Positions 16,935-26,096 of a stretch of DNA of 55,771 bases are shown piece by piece; positions within the stretch are counted from its first letter, which is position 1, and every line of letters starts with the position of its first letter. Source of the stretch: Methanomassiliicoccales archaeon. Its GTDB lineage: Archaea > Thermoplasmatota > Thermoplasmata > RBG-16-68-12 > SOIM01. The translations under genes were made by a program, and so were the position numbers. The DNA lies in contig SOIM01000009.1 in NCBI GenBank assembly GCA_004377185.1, forward strand, positions 1 to 55,771, given 5' to 3'. A model generated the notes under the pieces. The model made no database searches and had not been told where the DNA came from. It worked only from the letters and a program-made list of their open reading frames with translations.

Positions 16935-17216
16935 CTATTCTCCTATTATCTCCTTCATCACCGGTCCGAGCATATCCTTCACCATGTCAGTGAGGTCTCC
17001 GACCTTGATCAACGAAATGCAGCACACTTCTCCCCCTTTTTCCATATTCACAACAGCCAGCTTGGTGCCTGCCTTTATACCGGCCTTCTCTCTCACTTCT
17101 TTCGGAAGAACCATCTGGCCCCTCTCGTCCACGCTCACCACAGATACTACTCTGCAGCAAGAGGATCCTGAGCTGGATGGTACACAGCAGGAATCATTTT
17201 TGGTTTTCTCAGCCAT
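16935..17216 (-). CDS. Cysteine-rich AbrB/SpoVT-like regulator
   Basis: Protein of about 93 residues. The middle is an AbrB swapped-hairpin DNA-binding domain: VVSVDERGQMVLPKEVREKA, then GIKAGTKLAVV. Before it stands a cysteine-rich stretch (SCCVPSSSGSSCC), and CC recurs in GEVCCIS, six cysteines in all, which could bind arsenite or another soft metal. It is the first gene of the arsM operon, so it is a likely arsenic-responsive switch. The ATG at 17216 has GGTGA before it; a GTG at 17225 is the alternative. Metal sensing is inference from the cysteines and the neighbour. Confidence 0.82.
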   Translation of the reverse strand: MAEKTKNDSCCVPSSSGSSCCRVVSVVSVDERGQMVLPKEVREKAGIKAGTKLAVVNMEKGGEVCCISLIKVGDLTDMVKDMLGPVMKEIIGE

Positions 17217-17249
17217 TTTCTTCACCGTAATAGGTGACGTTCTTCAGAA

Positions 17250-17285
17250 TATTTAAACCTTTCCGATAAATCAGAGCATTCTGAT
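17250..17285 (-). promoter_or_regulatory. Promoter of the arsM operon with a candidate operator
   Basis: The TATA box TTTAAATA (minus strand, 17250-17257) predicts a transcript start near 17227. Upstream of it lies an inverted repeat ATCAGA-gcat-TCTGAT (17270-17285). Its place on the far side of the TATA box suits an activator or a repressor that blocks TFB. The AbrB-like protein of the operon is a candidate binder. Confidence 0.55.
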
Positions 17286-17349
17286 AATACTGATTGAGAT
17301 GTCAACGCTTACATTGAGATTCAACGCTCCTCAGACAAGCAGGCCAGAT

Positions 17350-19206
17350 CTAGAGCTCGATCGCCTTCATCTCGCTCAGGTCGTCCATGTCGTTTATCTT
17401 CACCATCTTCTCGGATATGGTATAGATCCCATCCTCAATGTAGAGCGACCTGGTCACGCAGGATCGGGAGCTGTAATATCCCCATCTTCCTCCGATGTCC
17501 TCCCCGTCCTCCATGTGGGTTATCCTCCCGCGCAGTTGGAACCCATCTTGTATCGTCACCGAGAACACGTATGCACCCTGGAAGGTGTAGTCACCGTATG
17601 CGTTCGGAGGAACTTCTCCCTGGTAATCGCTCTCGTCGATCTCAGCCAGCAATATTGGTATGATGAGCAGGTTGTTCGAGGCGCTGTACATGAACGCCTT
17701 GTGGTCACGCAGTGCGTACGAATCCGTACCCCTGTGACCTATGATGTACTGCGATATCTCTCTCGGGTTGGACACGAAGGTGACGTCGAAGAGCGAGAGC
17801 TTCACTCCCTGGAACCAGGCGAAGTCGCCCATGTCGTGGGTGTCCTTCCCAATTCCGATTACGTGCCTGTCGTCTATGGGGTGGAGGTAGTCCGAGTAGC
17901 CTGGTATCTTCAGTTCACCCAACACTCTCGGGAAGAATGGGTTTTTCAGGTCAATCACGAAGAATGGGTCAATCTTCTTGAAGGTCACCAGATAGCAGCG
18001 GTCACCCATGAACCTTGCCGAGTAGATCTGTTCGCCGGGTGCCAGACCTTCGAGTCTGCCTATCATTTTCATATTTGCATCAAGGACATATACGCTGTTC
18101 TGGGAGCTACCACCACCTCTCCATACGGATCCAGATGTCGTTGCGATCCTGAAGTACCCTTCATGCTCGTCCATTGAGAACTGGTTGAGGACCCTTCCCG
18201 GAACAGCACCGCTCGCAACATGGTCTATCTTACCCTCGTCTATGGAGATCTTGTGGATGGAAGTCCCCTGCGAGAATTGGCCGCCGCCCCACATATTCAA
18301 GGCCACAGGTCCGTAGTCTGTGCCGGCAATGTAGATGTTCTCCAGTGATGCATACACATGTTGACCCGAATCCGTGAGGTACACCTTGTACAGCAAGTCC
18401 TCGGTCAGGACGTTGATTGAAACTATCAATGTGAGCGAATAGGACGGAGCTTGCTCGTCAAAATAGCATACCTCTTGTGGCATGACCTGCTTGGTGTTGT
18501 CATCGTTCACAATGGTCGGCAATTCTATTGCCTGACTTCGATATACATAAGACGTGGTAACCACGTACACGTAGTTGTCGATCAGTCGGGAATCCAGGTA
18601 TCGGCCGGATATGGACACCGTTTGGGCCAGTCTCGGGCTGGAGGGTTGGGCCACGTTGTAGATCTTGATGGTTGTATCGCTATAGTAAGAACTGTCGAAG
18701 ACCACCAACCTCGCACCGGCCAGGAACATCTCTCTTGCTGATTGCCCCACTTCGATCCTCGAGAGAACTCTAGCTTCGCTGCCTGGATAGGCCCTCAATA
18801 TCACTATCTCTTCGCCTGACTTGACGTAGAGGTACTGTCCGTCGGTCTTCACGATGTCCGGTTCGTCCACGCCTTCGACCTGAATGTTGGTCGTGGAGTA
18901 GTCTGAAACATCGTTGAATGACCCGCCTGTCGTAGGGGCAGTGGCAGTTATGCCTCCCAAGGTTGGAAAGAGGCTCCACCCACCCTCTTCCCAACGGCCA
19001 TAATCCCTCTCGGCCGAGCTTTCTATGTACTCTTTCATCTCGGAGAGGCTTGAGAACCTCTTGGACCTGCCACAAAGTGAGTCGGTCTGTATGTTGTCCT
19101 CTGAATCGCTGAGATGGGGGAGCGTCAGTATGGCTGAAATGGGCATCAAAAGCACTAGTGAGACGACTGTTATGGTCAGCAAGTTCCCTGCCAGAAATTT
19201 CCTCAT
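17350..19206 (-). CDS. Secreted beta-propeller protein (PF09826 type), paralog A
   Basis: Protein of 618 residues with a signal peptide (LLTITVVSLVLLMPISAIL) and a large C-terminal beta-propeller region opening with NIQVEGVDEPDIVKTDG, the hallmark of the archaeal/bacterial beta-propeller family PF09826, and repeats such as ILRAYPGSEARVLSRIEVG. The role of the family is not settled; propellers usually bind other proteins or sugars. The ribosome site AGGAGGAGG precedes the ATG. It is the downstream member of a tandem pair with the gene at 19352, with many identical stretches (for example KIPGYSDYLHP and FAWFQGVKLSLFDVT). Confidence 0.85.
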   Translation of the reverse strand: MRKFLAGNLLTITVVSLVLLMPISAILTLPHLSDSEDNIQTDSLCGRSKRFSSLSEMKEYIESSAERDYGRWEEGGWSLFPTLGGITATAPTTGGSFNDVSDYSTTNIQVEGVDEPDIVKTDGQYLYVKSGEEIVILRAYPGSEARVLSRIEVGQSAREMFLAGARLVVFDSSYYSDTTIKIYNVAQPSSPRLAQTVSISGRYLDSRLIDNYVYVVTTSYVYRSQAIELPTIVNDDNTKQVMPQEVCYFDEQAPSYSLTLIVSINVLTEDLLYKVYLTDSGQHVYASLENIYIAGTDYGPVALNMWGGGQFSQGTSIHKISIDEGKIDHVASGAVPGRVLNQFSMDEHEGYFRIATTSGSVWRGGGSSQNSVYVLDANMKMIGRLEGLAPGEQIYSARFMGDRCYLVTFKKIDPFFVIDLKNPFFPRVLGELKIPGYSDYLHPIDDRHVIGIGKDTHDMGDFAWFQGVKLSLFDVTFVSNPREISQYIIGHRGTDSYALRDHKAFMYSASNNLLIIPILLAEIDESDYQGEVPPNAYGDYTFQGAYVFSVTIQDGFQLRGRITHMEDGEDIGGRWGYYSSRSCVTRSLYIEDGIYTISEKMVKINDMDDLSEMKAIEL

Positions 19207-19300
19207 CTGTATTTGCCTCCTCCTGCTAGTTTCGATCCTTCCTTCTCTTCCGAATATGGTTTGGTCATTTTATCCCTTGACAACTAATTCGCTTCGGCTC

Positions 19301-19327
19301 TTTATAAGGTCAACCTTTACATGTAAA
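19301..19327 (-). promoter_or_regulatory. TATA box with adjoining 12-bp palindrome
   Basis: On the minus strand a TATA box (CTTATAAA, 19301-19308) serves the propeller gene that starts at 19206, with a leader of about 70 bases. Eight bases upstream of it is the perfect palindrome TTTACATGTAAA (19316-19327), a possible operator. The same TTAC/GTAA halves appear at 10791-10819. Confidence 0.5.
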
Positions 19328-19351
19328 AGAATTTGAGATGTCGCAGGGACT

Positions 19352-21331
19352 TCAGAGCTCAACTGCCTTTATTTCAGCCAAGGTGTCCATGGCGTTTATT
19401 TTGACAAAGTTCTCCGAGAGGGTGAATATCCCATCTTCGATGTAGAGCGATCTTTGCACAAAGGATGGATTGCGGTGGTAATATCCATCTATCTCCTCAC
19501 CGTCTTGCAGGTGGGTTATCCTCCCGCGCAGTTGGAACCCATCATCCAGTGTTACGGAAAAGACGTATGCGCCTTGGAAAACGTATTCACCAGGAGTATT
19601 TGGCGGAGCGCCATCCGGGTATTTGCTCTCATCGATTTCCGCGAGCAGGATGGGTATTATGAGCAGATTCTTGGATCTGCTGAACAGGAATGCATGATGG
19701 TCACGAAGTGCAGGGGAGGTTGTGCCCCTGTCTCCGATTATATACTTCGAGACTTCTTTCGGGTGCTCAACATCAGTAACGTCAAAGAGCGAAAGCTTCA
19801 CTCCCTGGAACCAGGCGAAGTCGCCCATGTCGTGCGTGTCCTTTCCGAGTCCGATGATATGGTTCTCGTCATAGGGGTGAAGGTAGTCGGAGTAGCCTGG
19901 AATCTTCAGTTCACCGAGCACTCTCGGAGCTTCTGGGTTCGATAAGTCAATCACGAAGAATGGATCAACTTTCTTGAAGGTCACCAGATAGCAACGCTCT
20001 CCCATGAATCTCGCAGAGTAGATCTTCTCACCGGGTGCCAGATTTTCCAGTTTGCCGACCATTTCCAGCCATCTGTTCAATACATACACATTGTTTGTTG
20101 CTGTGGATTGACCAGTTCTGGACACGTGACCGATCGTGGTTGCGATTCTGAAGTATCCATCGTACTCACTCATGGAAAACTGGTTGAGGATTTTTCCGGA
20201 GACATTGCCCATGACCACATACCTGATGCTTCCGCTGTCGATTGATATCCTGTGGATGATGGTGGTTTCATTCCAATTGTTATCCCATCTAGCTGGATAT
20301 TCTTGAACGGCGACGTATATGTTCCCCAATGAGACATACATGTCATTAGCACTGTCCGTGAGAAATGCTTTGTATCTTAACTCCTGGCTCAGGAGACTTA
20401 TGGATGTGATAATAGCAAATTCGTAGGTTGGTGCTGGCTCGTCAAAATAGCAGACTTCGGAAGCATCCACGGTCGTGGTTTCGCCATTGTTCACAATTAC
20501 GGGAAGTTGAATTTCGCTGTCTGGCCAGTATGGGATGTAGCCGAAAGACACGATGTATACCCAGTCAGCGATCAAACGAGAATCGAAATAGCGACTCTCG
20601 AGTGATACGTTTTGGATGAGTATGGGACGTTCCCGAGACGAGATATCGAAGACCTTGACCAAGAAACCGGCTCCATAGCCTTTGTCGAAGAGAACCAGTC
20701 TTGAGCCAGTCACAAAGATCTCCCAAGCTCCATAGCTTGCTTCGATTCTCGAGAGAACTTTTGCCTCGCTGCCAGGATATGCTTTGAGAATCACCACTTC
20801 TTTGCCAGATATTACGTAGAGGTAGTTGCCATCAGTCTTCACAGTATCGGGTTCATCAACTCCTCCTACCTGAATGTTGGTTTGAGAATAGTCCGGAGTT
20901 TCAGAAGAGGAACTGGTAAAGGAACTGTCAGGCGGAGCATCCATTACCATCAGACCGAACGCGGGTATGCCCCATTGTTCCAGAGTGTTCCGAATCTCTT
21001 CGGATGTAGTTTCCACATATCCTTTGAGTTCATTGAAGTCTGAGAAGCTCTTTGCTTGACCACAATCACCGTCGTATTTGGTTTCGCTCTCTTTGAGGTC
21101 CACCTCAACTTGCGTTACAACCTCTTCAGGAACCCCTTCCTCCTGTACGTCTTCTTCTTCATTAGGAACTAGGTTTTCTTGATTGTCATCTTCGACCAAG
21201 GGATTCACAATATCATCGTTCTCATCCACGCTTGAAATGTGCGGAACCGTTGTCGGAGTTGAAAAAGATACCAACAACAGTAGAATGACGATTGTAGAAC
21301 TGCCCACACTTCGCCCCCAAACTTTCGTCAT
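19352..21331 (-). CDS. Secreted beta-propeller protein (PF09826 type), paralog B
   Basis: Protein of 659 residues. A signal peptide or anchor (STIVILLLLVSFSTPTTV) is followed by an acidic linker rich in Glu and Asp (about residues 35-75), then the same family domain as the next gene, opening with NIQVGGVDEPDTVKTDG. It is the upstream member of a tandem duplication. The ribosome site GGAGGT lies eight bases before the ATG. The acidic linker is absent from paralog A. Function is unknown beyond a cell-surface or secreted binding role. Confidence 0.85.
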   Translation of the reverse strand: MTKVWGRSVGSSTIVILLLLVSFSTPTTVPHISSVDENDDIVNPLVEDDNQENLVPNEEEDVQEEGVPEEVVTQVEVDLKESETKYDGDCGQAKSFSDFNELKGYVETTSEEIRNTLEQWGIPAFGLMVMDAPPDSSFTSSSSETPDYSQTNIQVGGVDEPDTVKTDGNYLYVISGKEVVILKAYPGSEAKVLSRIEASYGAWEIFVTGSRLVLFDKGYGAGFLVKVFDISSRERPILIQNVSLESRYFDSRLIADWVYIVSFGYIPYWPDSEIQLPVIVNNGETTTVDASEVCYFDEPAPTYEFAIITSISLLSQELRYKAFLTDSANDMYVSLGNIYVAVQEYPARWDNNWNETTIIHRISIDSGSIRYVVMGNVSGKILNQFSMSEYDGYFRIATTIGHVSRTGQSTATNNVYVLNRWLEMVGKLENLAPGEKIYSARFMGERCYLVTFKKVDPFFVIDLSNPEAPRVLGELKIPGYSDYLHPYDENHIIGLGKDTHDMGDFAWFQGVKLSLFDVTDVEHPKEVSKYIIGDRGTTSPALRDHHAFLFSRSKNLLIIPILLAEIDESKYPDGAPPNTPGEYVFQGAYVFSVTLDDGFQLRGRITHLQDGEEIDGYYHRNPSFVQRSLYIEDGIFTLSENFVKINAMDTLAEIKAVEL

Positions 21332-21663
21332 AAACGTCGACCTCCATATATTTGTGTAAGTCGACCTACATAGTTTTTCTGGTACAGTGTTTTGACTATG
21401 GACGGCAGTTGTCCATTTCCATCAAAATCTGTTACGCTATTCTGATTCAAGATAACATCTTAGTACGAAGATGATGGAAGTTTGCACAACTCTTGTTGTA
21501 CAGTTCTCGGGAAGTTGCCAATGTGGATACTTGAATCTTGTTTGGTACCTACCTAAAATGTACCAAAGTTCCAAGGCTCACTCATGAAGTGAGATATTGT
21601 TCGGATTCGGTCCTCAGGCTCGTATCTCAAATATCTGCCCTGGTTTCTTGCCCACACCCTGAC
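21332..21663. other. Gene-free stretch with three hairpins and a direct repeat
   Basis: No gene is seen in these 332 bases. A direct repeat GTCGACCT occurs at 21336-21343 and 21360-21367; the copy near the gene includes the ribosome site of paralog B. Three stem-loops follow: ATGGAC/GTCCAT (21398-21416), TTTGGTAC/GTACCAAA (21541-21567, 11-base loop) and CTCACT/AGTGAG (21577-21593). The last two lie downstream of the rubrerythrin stop and could shape its 3' end. No clear TATA box was found for paralog B. Confidence 0.4.
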
Positions 21664-22239
21664 TTAATAATTCTCTACCCAAACCTCGTAGTAGCTCTGC
21701 GGATGCTTGCATGCTGGGCATATGTCCGGTGCGTTGGGACCTTCGTGGACATAACCGCAGTTCCTGCACTTCCACTTAGTCGGCTGGTCCTTCTGGAAGC
21801 CCCGTCCATTCTGCACGTTCGCCAGCAGCTTGAGGTATCTTCTCTCATGGTAGGCCTCGACCTCCGCGATCTTCTTGAACTTCTCCGCAATCTCCTGGAA
21901 TCCCTCTTGCACTGCAGTCTCTGCAAAGCTCGGATAGAGCGTCCCCCACTCTTCTTTTTCTCCATTCGCAGCAGCCTTCAGATTCTCGGCAGTTGTCCCT
22001 ACCACCCCCGATGGGTATCCAGCAGTTATTTCAGCCTCTCCGCCTGGGAGGTAGCCGAAAAAGACCTCGGCATGTTCTTTCTCATTGTCTGCCATCTCCC
22101 GGAATATCGCAGCTATCTGTTCATACCCTTCCTTCTTCGCAACTGAAGTAAAGAATGTGTATCTGTTCCTGGCTTGTGACTCTCCTGCAAAAGCTGCCAG
22201 CAGGTTCTTTTCCGTCTGGGTTCCTTTCAGATTCTCCAT
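21664..22239 (-). CDS. rbr: Rubrerythrin
   Basis: Cytoplasmic peroxidase of 191 residues that reduces hydrogen peroxide to water with electrons from rubredoxin-type partners. The ferritin-like diiron domain (about 1-145) has the expected ligand motifs: EsQARNRY in the first helix, ADNEKEHAE in the second and VEAYHERRY in the last. The C-terminal rubredoxin-like domain holds one iron with CRNCGYVHEG and CPACKHP. The ribosome site GAGGAGATGA precedes the ATG. Last gene of the oxygen-defence run, 19 bases behind the ferritin-like gene. Confidence 0.95.
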   Translation of the reverse strand: MENLKGTQTEKNLLAAFAGESQARNRYTFFTSVAKKEGYEQIAAIFREMADNEKEHAEVFFGYLPGGEAEITAGYPSGVVGTTAENLKAAANGEKEEWGTLYPSFAETAVQEGFQEIAEKFKKIAEVEAYHERRYLKLLANVQNGRGFQKDQPTKWKCRNCGYVHEGPNAPDICPACKHPQSYYEVWVENY

Positions 22240-22258
22240 TTTCTCATCTCCTCTGATA

Positions 22259-22750
22259 TCATGGGTCCGCGTGCATCATGGGCCAGTATTCATCATAATC
22301 CTCGAAATCCTCAGCCATCTGCTTCTCGATCTCCAGTAGCTTGTAGTGCCCCATCTCCATCGCAGCGAGATATGTCACCGTTGCTTGCCTCGTGGGGTTG
22401 TCGAAACGTTCCGTAAGCGAAGTGTAGAAGTCGTGGGCCGCCATCTCTGCGTTCATCGCGCTCTGCAGTATCTCGGACAAAGGAACCTTCTCGTCCGGGA
22501 CAACAATGTCCGGCAGTGGCACTGGTGTTTCCTCGGGAACCACGGGTTCCTTCCCCATGAAGACCTCCTTGAATACCTGAACGAGGGTTTCCTTGTGCTT
22601 GACCTCCTCCCCTGCTAGGAACTCCAACCTGTCCTTCAGAAATGCGTTCTTCACGCCTCCGGCCAGCTTGATGTAGGCTTCATTGGCGCCAATCTCGCTC
22701 CTAATCGCTGCTAAGAGCAACTCCTCTGTTTTGAATCCGCTCAAATCCAT
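22259..22750 (-). CDS. Ferritin-like diiron protein (rubrerythrin superfamily, no rubredoxin domain)
   Basis: Protein of 163 residues with two helix pairs: ELLLAAIRSEIGANEAYIKL and GEEVKHKETL in the first half, then SAMNAEMAAHDFYTSL and AAMEMGHYKLLE in the second. Glutamates and histidines at these places form a diiron site, suiting peroxide reduction or iron binding. It lacks the C-terminal rubredoxin domain of its neighbour. The ATG at 22750 has the ribosome site GGGAGGA about ten bases before it. It sits between superoxide reductase and rubrerythrin on the same strand. Confidence 0.85.
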   Translation of the reverse strand: MDLSGFKTEELLLAAIRSEIGANEAYIKLAGGVKNAFLKDRLEFLAGEEVKHKETLVQVFKEVFMGKEPVVPEETPVPLPDIVVPDEKVPLSEILQSAMNAEMAAHDFYTSLTERFDNPTRQATVTYLAAMEMGHYKLLEIEKQMAEDFEDYDEYWPMMHADP

Positions 22751-22834
22751 CTTTCTCACTCCTCCCTTTCCGTCCAGTCTCCGTTTCGAGACCGATGATC
22801 ATGCTCCGCTCTCACACCGTGCTCTCCGACACTC

Positions 22835-23215
22835 TCATCTCTTGGTCCACAGACCATGGATGTTGCAGTACTCCCTTGCGTACACGATCTCATCCGCGGT
22901 CTCGAACTCCGCCTCCGGCACTTCTCCCGGATTCAGGAACTTCCGCATGACCTTTGCGTCCGTGACAACCTGAATCCATTCGATGTAATGCTTCTCTTCC
23001 ATGGGATGCGGGATGGAGCCGACCTTTACCACTACCCCCTTCTCAGTCTTCTCAATAACAGGTACGTGCTTCTCCTTCCCCTCCTTCGCTTCGGTCTGCA
23101 CTTCCAACAATGTCATGGGCTCGCCGCAGCATACCAGCTCTCCCGCCCCGCTGTGCAGAACCTCCACGATGTTCCCGCAGATATCACACTTATACACTTC
23201 CAGTCTTTCCGTCAT
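22835..23215 (-). CDS. dfx: Superoxide reductase (desulfoferrodoxin, 2Fe type)
   Basis: Protein of 126 residues that reduces superoxide to hydrogen peroxide without making oxygen. The N-terminal desulforedoxin domain binds one iron with C10, C13, C29 and C30. The C-terminal domain holds the active iron with H50, H70, H76, C117 and H120, and EKHVP carries the conserved Glu-Lys pair. The ATG at 23215 follows the ribosome site GGAGGT. It lies 14 bases behind the flavodiiron gene in the same operon and its peroxide product would be removed by the two genes after it. Confidence 0.95.
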   Translation of the reverse strand: MTERLEVYKCDICGNIVEVLHSGAGELVCCGEPMTLLEVQTEAKEGKEKHVPVIEKTEKGVVVKVGSIPHPMEEKHYIEWIQVVTDAKVMRKFLNPGEVPEAEFETADEIVYAREYCNIHGLWTKR

Positions 23216-23229
23216 TTCAACGACCTCCT

Positions 23230-24417
23230 TCATTTCATTACGTTTATCCCTTTATGCTTTTCGAAAATCTCATCTGCCATCTTGCTGAGAGCTTTGAAGT
23301 CCTCCTCCCTCGGATACCCCTTGATGACAACAGGATCTATGAGCTCCACCTTCAGGTTGGTGAGCATTCCTATTATCTGGTCGACCATCCGTCCGCCCCA
23401 GCCGTACGAGCCGATTATGGTGGCGAATCTCAGCTTGGGCCTCAGGGCATTGGTGAGGTAGACCGCATACATAGCAAGGGGGTGCGCACCCGTGAGAACG
23501 GTGGGCGATGCCACAACAATGGTCGCCGCGTCCACGAGGTCCATGGCCAGTTCGCCGATGTCCGTCTTGGAAAGGTTGTACACCTTCACGACAACGCCCC
23601 TCTCGGTGAGTTCCTCGACCAGGTGCTCCACCATCTTCCGTGTGCTGTCGTGCATGGACACGAAGGCAACTATGACCTCGTTCTTCACGTCCGGTGAGAC
23701 CCATTCCTTGTAGGCGTCCAATATGAACTTCGGATTGTTGTAGATAGGACCGTGGCTGGTGGCGATTATTTCCACTTCCATCTGTTCTATCTTTTCCAAG
23801 TGTTTTATGATCTTGTTTCTGAAAGGCATCATTATCTCCGCATAGTACCTCTTGGCCGCTTGGTATACTTTCGCTTCGTCCGTTACGAAGAGCTCACTTG
23901 TGGCTAGATGCGAACCCAGGAAATCGCAGGTGAACAGTATCTTATCCTCTTTCAGATATGTGAGAATTGTCTCCGGCCAGTGTACCCAGGGAGCATAGAT
24001 GAACTCAAGTGTCCTGTCTCCAAGTGATAGCGTTTCTCCGTCTTCCACTGTTATGAACCTGTCCTCTGGAATCTGGAGGAGATCCATGAGCATGCCCTTG
24101 CATTTGGGACCGGTCACGACTTTGGCGTTCGGGTAACGTTCCAGAACTCCAGGTATTGATCCTGAATGGTCCTGCTCAGCATGGTGTGCAACTACGTAAT
24201 CAATGTCTTCGATACCGAGCTTCTCAAGATTGCTCATCAGTTCGTCCTGCTTGGTCGGATCCACGGTATCTATCAGTGCTGTCCTCTCACTCCCTTTTAT
24301 CAGATAGGAGTTGTAGCTCGTCCCATCAGGAAGCGGTATGAGTTCGTCAAACAATCTTCTGTCCCAGTCAATTGCCCCCACGTAATGGATGCCTTTTTTC
24401 AATTCTATTATCGCCAT
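23230..24417 (-). CDS. fprA: Flavodiiron protein (A-type flavoprotein, oxygen/NO reductase)
   Basis: Protein of 395 residues that reduces oxygen to water, or NO to N2O, with electrons from rubredoxin or F420H2. The N-terminal metallo-beta-lactamase domain has the diiron ligands in HHAEQDHSG (H79, E81, D83, H84), then WVHWPET, TCDFLG and TSHGPI. The C-terminal flavodoxin domain (about 250-395) binds FMN, with [10 protein letters not shown] and GSYGWGG. The ATG at 24417 is two bases past the stop of the rubredoxin gene, so the two are co-translated. Confidence 0.95.
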   Translation of the reverse strand: MAIIELKKGIHYVGAIDWDRRLFDELIPLPDGTSYNSYLIKGSERTALIDTVDPTKQDELMSNLEKLGIEDIDYVVAHHAEQDHSGSIPGVLERYPNAKVVTGPKCKGMLMDLLQIPEDRFITVEDGETLSLGDRTLEFIYAPWVHWPETILTYLKEDKILFTCDFLGSHLATSELFVTDEAKVYQAAKRYYAEIMMPFRNKIIKHLEKIEQMEVEIIATSHGPIYNNPKFILDAYKEWVSPDVKNEVIVAFVSMHDSTRKMVEHLVEELTERGVVVKVYNLSKTDIGELAMDLVDAATIVVASPTVLTGAHPLAMYAVYLTNALRPKLRFATIIGSYGWGGRMVDQIIGMLTNLKVELIDPVVIKGYPREEDFKALSKMADEIFEKHKGINVMK

Positions 24418-24419
24418 TA

Positions 24420-24590
24420 TCACTCTACCTCTTCGAATTCATCTTTGGCTGCTCCGCAGATAGGACACACCCAGTCTTCTGGCAACTGATCAAATGTTGT
24501 TCCCGGCTCTATGCCGCCGTCCGGGTCGCCCTTCTCAGGGTCGTAGACGTATCCGCATACTGTGCATTTCCATTTCACCACACTCTCCAT
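24420..24590 (-). CDS. Rubredoxin
   Basis: A 56-residue electron carrier. The two iron-binding pairs are [19 protein letters not shown] and [15 protein letters not shown], both in the classic rubredoxin form, with [15 protein letters not shown] between them. The ribosome site GAGGAGG precedes the ATG. Its stop is two bases before the flavodiiron start, so it most likely feeds electrons to that enzyme and to the superoxide reductase and rubrerythrin farther along. Confidence 0.97.
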   Translation of the reverse strand: MESVVKWKCTVCGYVYDPEKGDPDGGIEPGTTFDQLPEDWVCPICGAAKDEFEEVE

Positions 24591-24702
24591 TTTCCCAACC
24601 TCCTCTTGTAATCTTTCAGATTGTTTCTCAGGTCATAGGTGGCAATCTGCAACCAGCCCAAAGTGATTTGACTACATGTTCTTTACTAGGTCAGCCTCGC
24701 AA

Positions 24703-25908
24703 TCACAGCAGTCTCTTTTCCCCTTCGATCTTCTTAATGTCCGTGATATCCTGGGTAACCTCCAGGCACCCAAGGTAGTCACCCTTCTTGTTGCGCACCG
24801 GGAAGTACCTTATGTAGATCAGCCTATCATTCATGTTGATCCAGAACTCCGCCTTGTCCATCGTCCCTGCCTTGAATTCCTCCAGAATCTCGTTGACCTT
24901 GTGTACGCTTTTCTCGGGGTGGCACTGCTGGACTGTTCGGCCGATGACCGCTTTGGTCCTTACGAAAATCCTGTCCGCCTCGCTGTAGAATCGAACCCTG
25001 TCCTGACTATCCACGAAAGTTACGTCCATGGGCAGATTGTTGAAGACACCTTCCAGTTCTTCCACCGAAAGACTGCCTGTTTCGAACTCTATCACTCCTT
25101 CCGCTCCGACCTTTGCAGCCAGCTCTTCCTTCTCCTCAACAGCCTCCTCTTCCATACCAGGCGTGAAACAGCAATATCCGATATCCTCGAACTGTGTCTT
25201 TATCTCCGTCCATTCACTCTCCTCTATGACCTGCATGCTTGCCGGAAAGAGTATGTTGTTCTCCTTGAAGAAGTGGCTTGAGAGCATCTCTGCCAGGGCG
25301 CATGCGGACTCATCCAGCTGGTTGCCGAAGTCTTGAACCGCCATGCCTTCGCGCTCGTCATACAGCTTGTAGAGTCCTTTCTTAATCTCTCTTATTTGAT
25401 CGTGCTCCGACCACATGATCTTGGGGGGCTCGGTAATGCCGTGCTTCTCCAGGAAAGGGAATAGAACGTTCTCCTCTCTCAGATAATGGCTCTCCGATTC
25501 CTTCAGGTGCTCGACTATGTGGTCAAGATGCTTCATGTTGTCACCTATCGAATCGAAACTGTCAGCGACCTTGATCTCGTTCACATTCTTCTTCAGCTCG
25601 TCCGCGAAGAGCAGCAGCATCTTATGCTCTTCCATTAGAGTGTTGACTGGATGCCCTGTAGGGGCCAGAACTTTCTCTTCTTCAAGGGACTCTTCGAAGA
25701 GCGCGAGGTGTACTTCGCAGAGTTTCTTGATCTCTCCCACCTCCATCCCTTCCTCCACGAGCTCCTGCTCTGCCCAGGCAATATCAGCTGGTGTTACATT
25801 CTTGGTGAATTCCCTGAACTCTTCCTTGACCTGTTCCACGCTCTCGCCCTCATGCAGTCTTCTGATCAAGTCCTTCAGAATCTCCTTCTTGTCATCCGGA
25901 TCCTTCAT
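24703..25908 (-). CDS. DUF438-hemerythrin-PAS protein
   Basis: Protein of about 401 residues with three parts: DUF438 (about 1-70, KKEILKDLIRRLHEGESVEQ), a hemerythrin-like helical bundle (about 85-230) with the iron ligands in EEHKMLL, HLDHIVEHL, ESHYLREENVLFPFLE and SSHFFKENNILFP, and a C-terminal PAS domain (about 290-395, NNLPMDVTFVDSQDRV to DYLGCLEVTQDITD). Such proteins are thought to sense oxygen or redox state. The ATG at 25908 with GGGGTAA before it suits the family start better than the frame opening at 25968. It lies 112 bases before the rubredoxin gene on the same strand. Confidence 0.9.
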   Translation of the reverse strand: MKDPDDKKEILKDLIRRLHEGESVEQVKEEFREFTKNVTPADIAWAEQELVEEGMEVGEIKKLCEVHLALFEESLEEEKVLAPTGHPVNTLMEEHKMLLLFADELKKNVNEIKVADSFDSIGDNMKHLDHIVEHLKESESHYLREENVLFPFLEKHGITEPPKIMWSEHDQIREIKKGLYKLYDEREGMAVQDFGNQLDESACALAEMLSSHFFKENNILFPASMQVIEESEWTEIKTQFEDIGYCCFTPGMEEEAVEEKEELAAKVGAEGVIEFETGSLSVEELEGVFNNLPMDVTFVDSQDRVRFYSEADRIFVRTKAVIGRTVQQCHPEKSVHKVNEILEEFKAGTMDKAEFWINMNDRLIYIRYFPVRNKKGDYLGCLEVTQDITDIKKIEGEKRLL

Positions 25909-26096
25909 GTGCTTACCCCTTTTCGCTTGCACACATCCAATGACTTCGCCCTTTTTATGCCTTGTCATTCCGCCTTCCCAATTCCGCGATTCAAAGCGAT
26001 CTCACACCGTCCTCTGGAGGTTGGGTTGCCAAAAGGAAAAATAGTAATCATGCTCTCCTTGTTCTGTGGGCTTCCAAGCTCCGAACGGGTTGTAGA

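Noticed and set aside
17299-18177. Open frame of 292 codons opposite the beta-propeller gene
   Set aside because: Complementary shadow of a strong family gene, with biased composition and no motif.
21345-21354. CATATATTTG as a TATA box for propeller paralog B
   Set aside because: It would place transcription start past the ATG at 21331, so it cannot serve this gene.
23110-23697. Open frame of 195 codons opposite the superoxide reductase and flavodiiron genes
   Set aside because: It spans two real genes on the other strand and has no start signal.
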